This document shows positions 60,268-64,000 of a stretch of 64,000 nt of DNA, in pieces. How positions within the stretch are numbered: position 1 is the stretch's first letter; each line of letters starts with the position of its first letter. The DNA is taken from NCBI GenBank assembly GCA_035610835.1, contig CM069454.1, forward strand, positions 63,761,207-63,825,206, given 5' to 3'. Origin of the DNA: Ophiura sarsii (Eukaryota; Echinodermata; Ophiuroidea; Amphilepidida; Ophiuridae). The position numbers were made by a program, and so were the translations under genes. The notes beneath the pieces were generated by a model. It searched no databases and was not told where the DNA came from. It saw only the letters and a list, made by a program, of their open reading frames with translations.

Positions 60268-61354
60268 TACAGGCTGTCCCAAAATGATTAGTACCCATCG
60301 ATGCCCAAAGTTCAATAATTTTTGTCATCATCAAAATCGATGGGATTAGATCCGTTGTTTTTACATCATCTTTGCCATATTGTACTATTTTATTAGAATT
60401 TTAGACCATCAATATCAAATCTATCAAACTCAAGATACACTCCATTATGTAAAACATGGTGATTTCACCTTTTTGACAAAGTGCTAAAAAAATGTGTGTG
60501 CTATTACAGCTTTTTTGAAAGAAACTTGTGTAATCTCATAATCTCTTGTCTACTCAATATAATCTTGTGTGTCTTTCTGTTGTAACTGTTAGTAGTTATG
60601 GGTGTTCAAATCATAAGTAATTCTTCTCCTTTATTCAATTGAACGCTTAAATGAAATGTGTCACACTTGAATGACCCCATGCATTGTTTTATTTATAAGT
60701 GTTTAGGGACTTCTAAATGAAGTGGTATTTGGTGAATAACCTTAGATTTCATTTTCACATTGGAGAATGGATTTCGTGAGGTTAAACACTAAGGGACTAT
60801 ATAATTTTCAGCAAGTTTGTAGGAAATTGCATCCCCAATATGAAACAGAAGTCCAAGCCACTGCTAATTACCCATGACCACGTCTTAACCTGTTAAAATG
60901 TCCCTCGAGTTTAGCCTCAAAACTAGCTCATTATAGAAACAAAGCTTGGGGTCGCTCATGCGTGACGATCCATATTCACTCTTCAAATTGAATCAAAATG
61001 AAGAAGTATTAATGGTTTGAACAACAATATGATACAACAGCAGTTTAAAATAGAAAGGAACCAAATATATTAGCAGACAAGAGATTAAGAGAATGTATTA
61101 GTTTCTTTCAAACAAACTGTTTAAAAACACATTTTTTTGCACTTTGCCAAAAAGGTGAAATCACCATGTCTTACACAATGGAGTGTAACTTCATTAAAAT
61201 AAGTCCGATATTCATGATCTAAAATTCTAATAAAAGGGTACAGTATAGCAAATATGATAGAAAAACAACGGATCTAATCTCATTGATGTTGGTGATGAAA
61301 ATAATTATTGAACTTTGGGCATCGATGGGTACTAATCATTTTGGGGCAGCCTGG
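60268..61354. mobile_element. Mariner-type foldback with about 300-bp arms
   Basis: Left TACAGGCTGTCCCAAAATGA; right TCATTTTGGGGCAGCCTG. Complementarity extends far inward (TACCCATCGATGCCCAAAGT, AGATCCGTTGTTTTT, AACATGGTGATTTCACC, TTTGAAAGAAAC and their complements). The loop holds about 400 bp without a transposase. The right TA edge is decayed. Confidence 0.85.
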
Positions 61355-62242
61355 TGTGCCAGTGCCGCCTCATGCTAATGTGCATCCCTTTTTCTGAAAG
61401 ATCGCAGGGATGAAGGTGACTCAAGAATGGTTCCACTGGGATGATGAGGATGCTTTCAATTCAGACGACGCCGGGGGCGCCTATCCAAAAGACGAGGGAG
61501 GGAGATATAATCACCAGCTCTACTATTGTTTCTATGAGAGGGTTATACCCACGACGACCAAACAACCTCTGTGAAGATTACTGAATGTACGATCGAGTTG
61601 AAGATCGAGTTGAAGAATGTCCGATCGTTTGCGCCTCTTCTTACTCAAAACTATTTTATTAAAAATACGTCATTATTGTGATCCCTGAATGCCAAGAGGA
61701 ATACACATATTGAGAAATAAATTGCTGTCATGTTCTATTATTTGGAATAGCTCTTTTCAAATCGCGATTGTTTTTTGAATTTACAACCCATGAATTGCAC
61801 GATTTTTCAAACTGGATCTTTTTTCAATATATAAGTCCTCATTTGCAATAAAAACTTCGCTTGTATTAACCAACAGTGGTATAATACACGACAATACCAA
61901 TATAAATTTAACCTTCAATTTTGTGAAATAGTTTTTACTAACATGTTTGATGACACCCATGCCACAGTCAAAATCAGTGAACCATTGTTGCTTGAACAAC
62001 AAATGATCAAAGCGCGTGGTGCACGTATGTACGATGACGCGCAAGCGGAGTATAATTATGGTCTAATGGTATATTTCCCCTTCTCTGGACAATAACTTTA
62101 ACACCCGCTGCATTTACGCAGGGTGTGTATATTACGTTTTTCAACGAGTGTGTGCATACATCAACGTACCAGGAGGTCGCGCGCGTTTATTCACTACAAT
62201 TAATAAATGACGTCACTGTGTCGTTGAAGGGTAATAGACTAT
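61355..62242. other. Spacer, nothing recognised
   Basis: A GC-balanced patch at 61430-61570 (GACGACGCCGGGGGCGCC) has no open frame of note. A direct repeat GATCGAGTTGAA occurs at about 61592 and 61604. No gene supported. Confidence 0.5.
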
Positions 62243-62524
62243 AATGAAGAGCTGTATTGCAAAAGGGCCTACATCCATTTCTACCTGTTACTCTTTTTGC
62301 ATTATTGAATGGATGGCTATTCACATGTGGAATGTGGCTTGTATTGTTGTTGGTGCCTCAATTGGCGTGCATGGATGCACTAATCCAAGTCTTAGAAACA
62401 GTAATGAACACAGCAATACAATAATTTGATTAATTCCATGGACTTGTCAATGCAAATTCAATAACGCAAAATGAGTAACATGTTGGAGCGGTCTGGTGGC
62501 CCTTTTGCAACAAAGCTCTTCATT
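62243..62524 (+). mobile_element. MITE, TIR AATGAAGAGCT
   Basis: Left AATGAAGAGCTGTATTGCAA then AAGGGCC; right GGCCCTTTTGCAACAAAGCT then CTTCATT. The body recurs inverted at 27368-27602. 282 bp, no coding sequence. Confidence 0.8.
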
Positions 62525-62976
62525 TACATATTGTCAATGCACTCCGCGTATTTTATCTATTTTCCTTTTACTGATTGCTTGTATTGTTACCGCGTAACTA
62601 ATACGATTGTATGAATGTTAATTGTCAATGTGATTATGGTTGTGAAATAAATGACGAAATATAAACTGGCATGTTATCCATCGATTGTATATTTTAATAT
62701 TTACAAATCATGTGTAATAAAATTTGAAAAAGCTGGAAATCAAACCTCGAGACAGAGCAAGGCAGATCCCTACGTCTACTGACAACCACCGCTAAAAGAG
62801 TGCCACCCCTCCCCACCCCGATCAGGATAGAATGCTATCGGTAGGATTAGTTCCTGGATTTGGTTATGACTTATGCTCTCTCTTGATAACCGTGACCTGC
62901 AGAGATTTGTTTCTTTTAAATTATTTTTATTTTCATTTTGATGGGCTTTTATTTTGAATCTTATGTCGCTGTCATT
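62525..62976. other. Spacer, nothing recognised
   Basis: No feature supported. The minus-strand frame 62776-63108 overlaps the next element and shows no domain. Confidence 0.5.
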
Positions 62977-63471
62977 CAGCGTGTTTTTATTAAGCAAACC
63001 GGCTTTTACCCGTCTTATAAAAAGCAGGATAAAAGCCGGTTGCTCGTGTGAGAGACGTGTTTTTATTGCAGTACGATAAACAAACTTGCCGGCTGCCGCT
63101 GACCTCATTATAATAAATGCCAGTGAAAGGTCGTAAGCAGATGCATTGTGGTATTGACAGTAGCAAAATGGCGTCTGCCGTACGACATTTACAGTGCGCT
63201 AGTCTCGGGTCACATGACTATACCCATTTCCGCTTACCATCGGCAAACGCGCTGAGCTGGAACCGTGCGTGTTTATACTGACGAAAGACTGCTTTTCCTA
63301 ACCGGTTTCAACCGCTATTATCCTTGGTTTCGAAGGATAAAAGGCATCTAAAATCCAGGAGAAAAAACCCGGTATGAGCGGGCAAATGCCGGTGGTGGTG
63401 TGTTTTTACTGGGGGATTTTACTCCGTTAGCAGTCATATGCCTGCTTTTTTTCTTCAGTAAAAACACGCTG
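62977..63471. mobile_element. MITE, TIR CAGCGTGTTTTTA
   Basis: Left CAGCGTGTTTTTATTAAGC; right CAGTAAAAACACGCTG. Inside, AACCGGCTTTTACCCG and AGGATAAAAGCCGGTT form a hairpin, and AACCGG/CCGGT words repeat. The end type resembles 16743-17162 (GAGCGTGTTTCT). Confidence 0.65.
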
Positions 63472-64000
63472 ATTGTCATTTGTAACTAACTGACCATTTA
63501 TGTCTCCTGTTAGTAAGTAGCCTACTCTGAGTATTAGTTAACAAATTAATTGGCCGTATTACTGTGTCTATTGGGTTACTGTTCACACTTATGTTACTTC
63601 TATTGACACTTTACCCCTGCCAATTGGTCTGTCTTGAGATTTGAGAATAAGTGTTTTGAGTAGTAGTGAACCAATTGATTGGCCCATCAGATCTGATACT
63701 GTTGGGTTATTGATCACATACAAAAAGGCACGATCAACCCCCTTAAGCATTAGCGATTTAATGTTTCAAAAAATACACAAAGCTGAAAACGATCGAAACT
63801 GCAGTGAACTTAGAAGATTTATCACAACGCAGGAGGCCACAATAAAATTTTATTTGCCATCTTGTAATTTTTTAGTAAAAGTAACAAGTAAACACCTTTC
63901 CATAACATTCCTGAATCTCATCATGGATATAATTATTATACTATGTAGCGTTGAGAGCGAAATACCAACATCAAGTAAACACTGCACAAAAAGAAAGTTG
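63472..64000. other. Spacer, nothing recognised
   Basis: Two similar blocks (GAGTATTAGTTAACAAATTAAT / GAGTAGTAGTGAACCAATTGAT, with TTGGGTTA nearby) suggest an old local duplication of about 130 bp. No gene supported. Confidence 0.45.

Noticed and set aside
40658..64000. A third cyclase copy downstream of copy 2
   Set aside because: I looked for FADITGF, KVET and [11 protein letters not shown] coding sequence in this part and found none.

Overview
The window is eukaryotic, AT-rich, intron-rich and gene-poor. It reads like the genome of a marine invertebrate, possibly a deuterostome such as an echinoderm or hemichordate; that is inference from the repeat style and the gene family, not shown by any single marker. 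Only one kind of host gene is visible. It occurs as two complete head-to-tail copies on the + strand, with six coding exons each: 8029-22217 (683 aa) and 29450-40657 (681 aa). Both encode a membrane-bound guanylate cyclase in which a NIT (nitrate/nitrite-sensing-type) helical domain sits between two transmembrane helices, followed by a signalling helix and one class III cyclase domain. Exon lengths, intron phases (0,1,1,1,0) and splice sites are the same in both copies, and the proteins differ by about 26 substitutions and one two-residue indel (counted by eye). In both copies the residue aligning with the second metal-binding Asp of class III cyclases is Glu.

Layout. 1-6040: intergenic DNA with foldback elements, a palindrome array and a mariner-type element carrying a broken transposase start. 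6041-8028: conserved 5' flank of copy 1, interrupted by a 1.7-kb minisatellite of 37-38-bp units. 8029-22217: copy 1, whose introns hold four classes of microsatellite, two motif-array elements, two foldback elements and three of the four CCAGTATCG palindrome arrays. 22218-29128: MITE-rich spacer. 29129-29449: 5' flank of copy 2 with only two or three minisatellite-like units. 29450-40657: copy 2, with a 15-bp minisatellite in intron 1, a TTAA MITE placed 7 bp upstream of exon 3, and a motif-array element plus a mariner-type MITE in intron 4. 40658-64000: no host gene recognised; MITEs, Tc1/mariner-like foldbacks, a LINE reverse-transcriptase fragment split by a hAT-like MITE, minisatellites and one 100-N assembly gap (58577-58676).

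Two themes stand out. First, the duplicated gene is a natural experiment. Exons are nearly identical (one stretch of about 250 bp has no difference) while introns have been rebuilt by repeats, including an empty-site/filled-site pair at a splice acceptor and a pentanucleotide locus that changed its motif between copies. Second, much of the non-coding DNA consists of elements made almost only of one short motif and its reverse complement. These are arrays of a 20-bp palindrome spaced about 35 bp apart inside shared inverted termini, and a separate set of elements with similar CACTSTNARAA-like ends whose bodies each use a different motif. I did not find these as named families from memory. They are the best candidates here for something undescribed.
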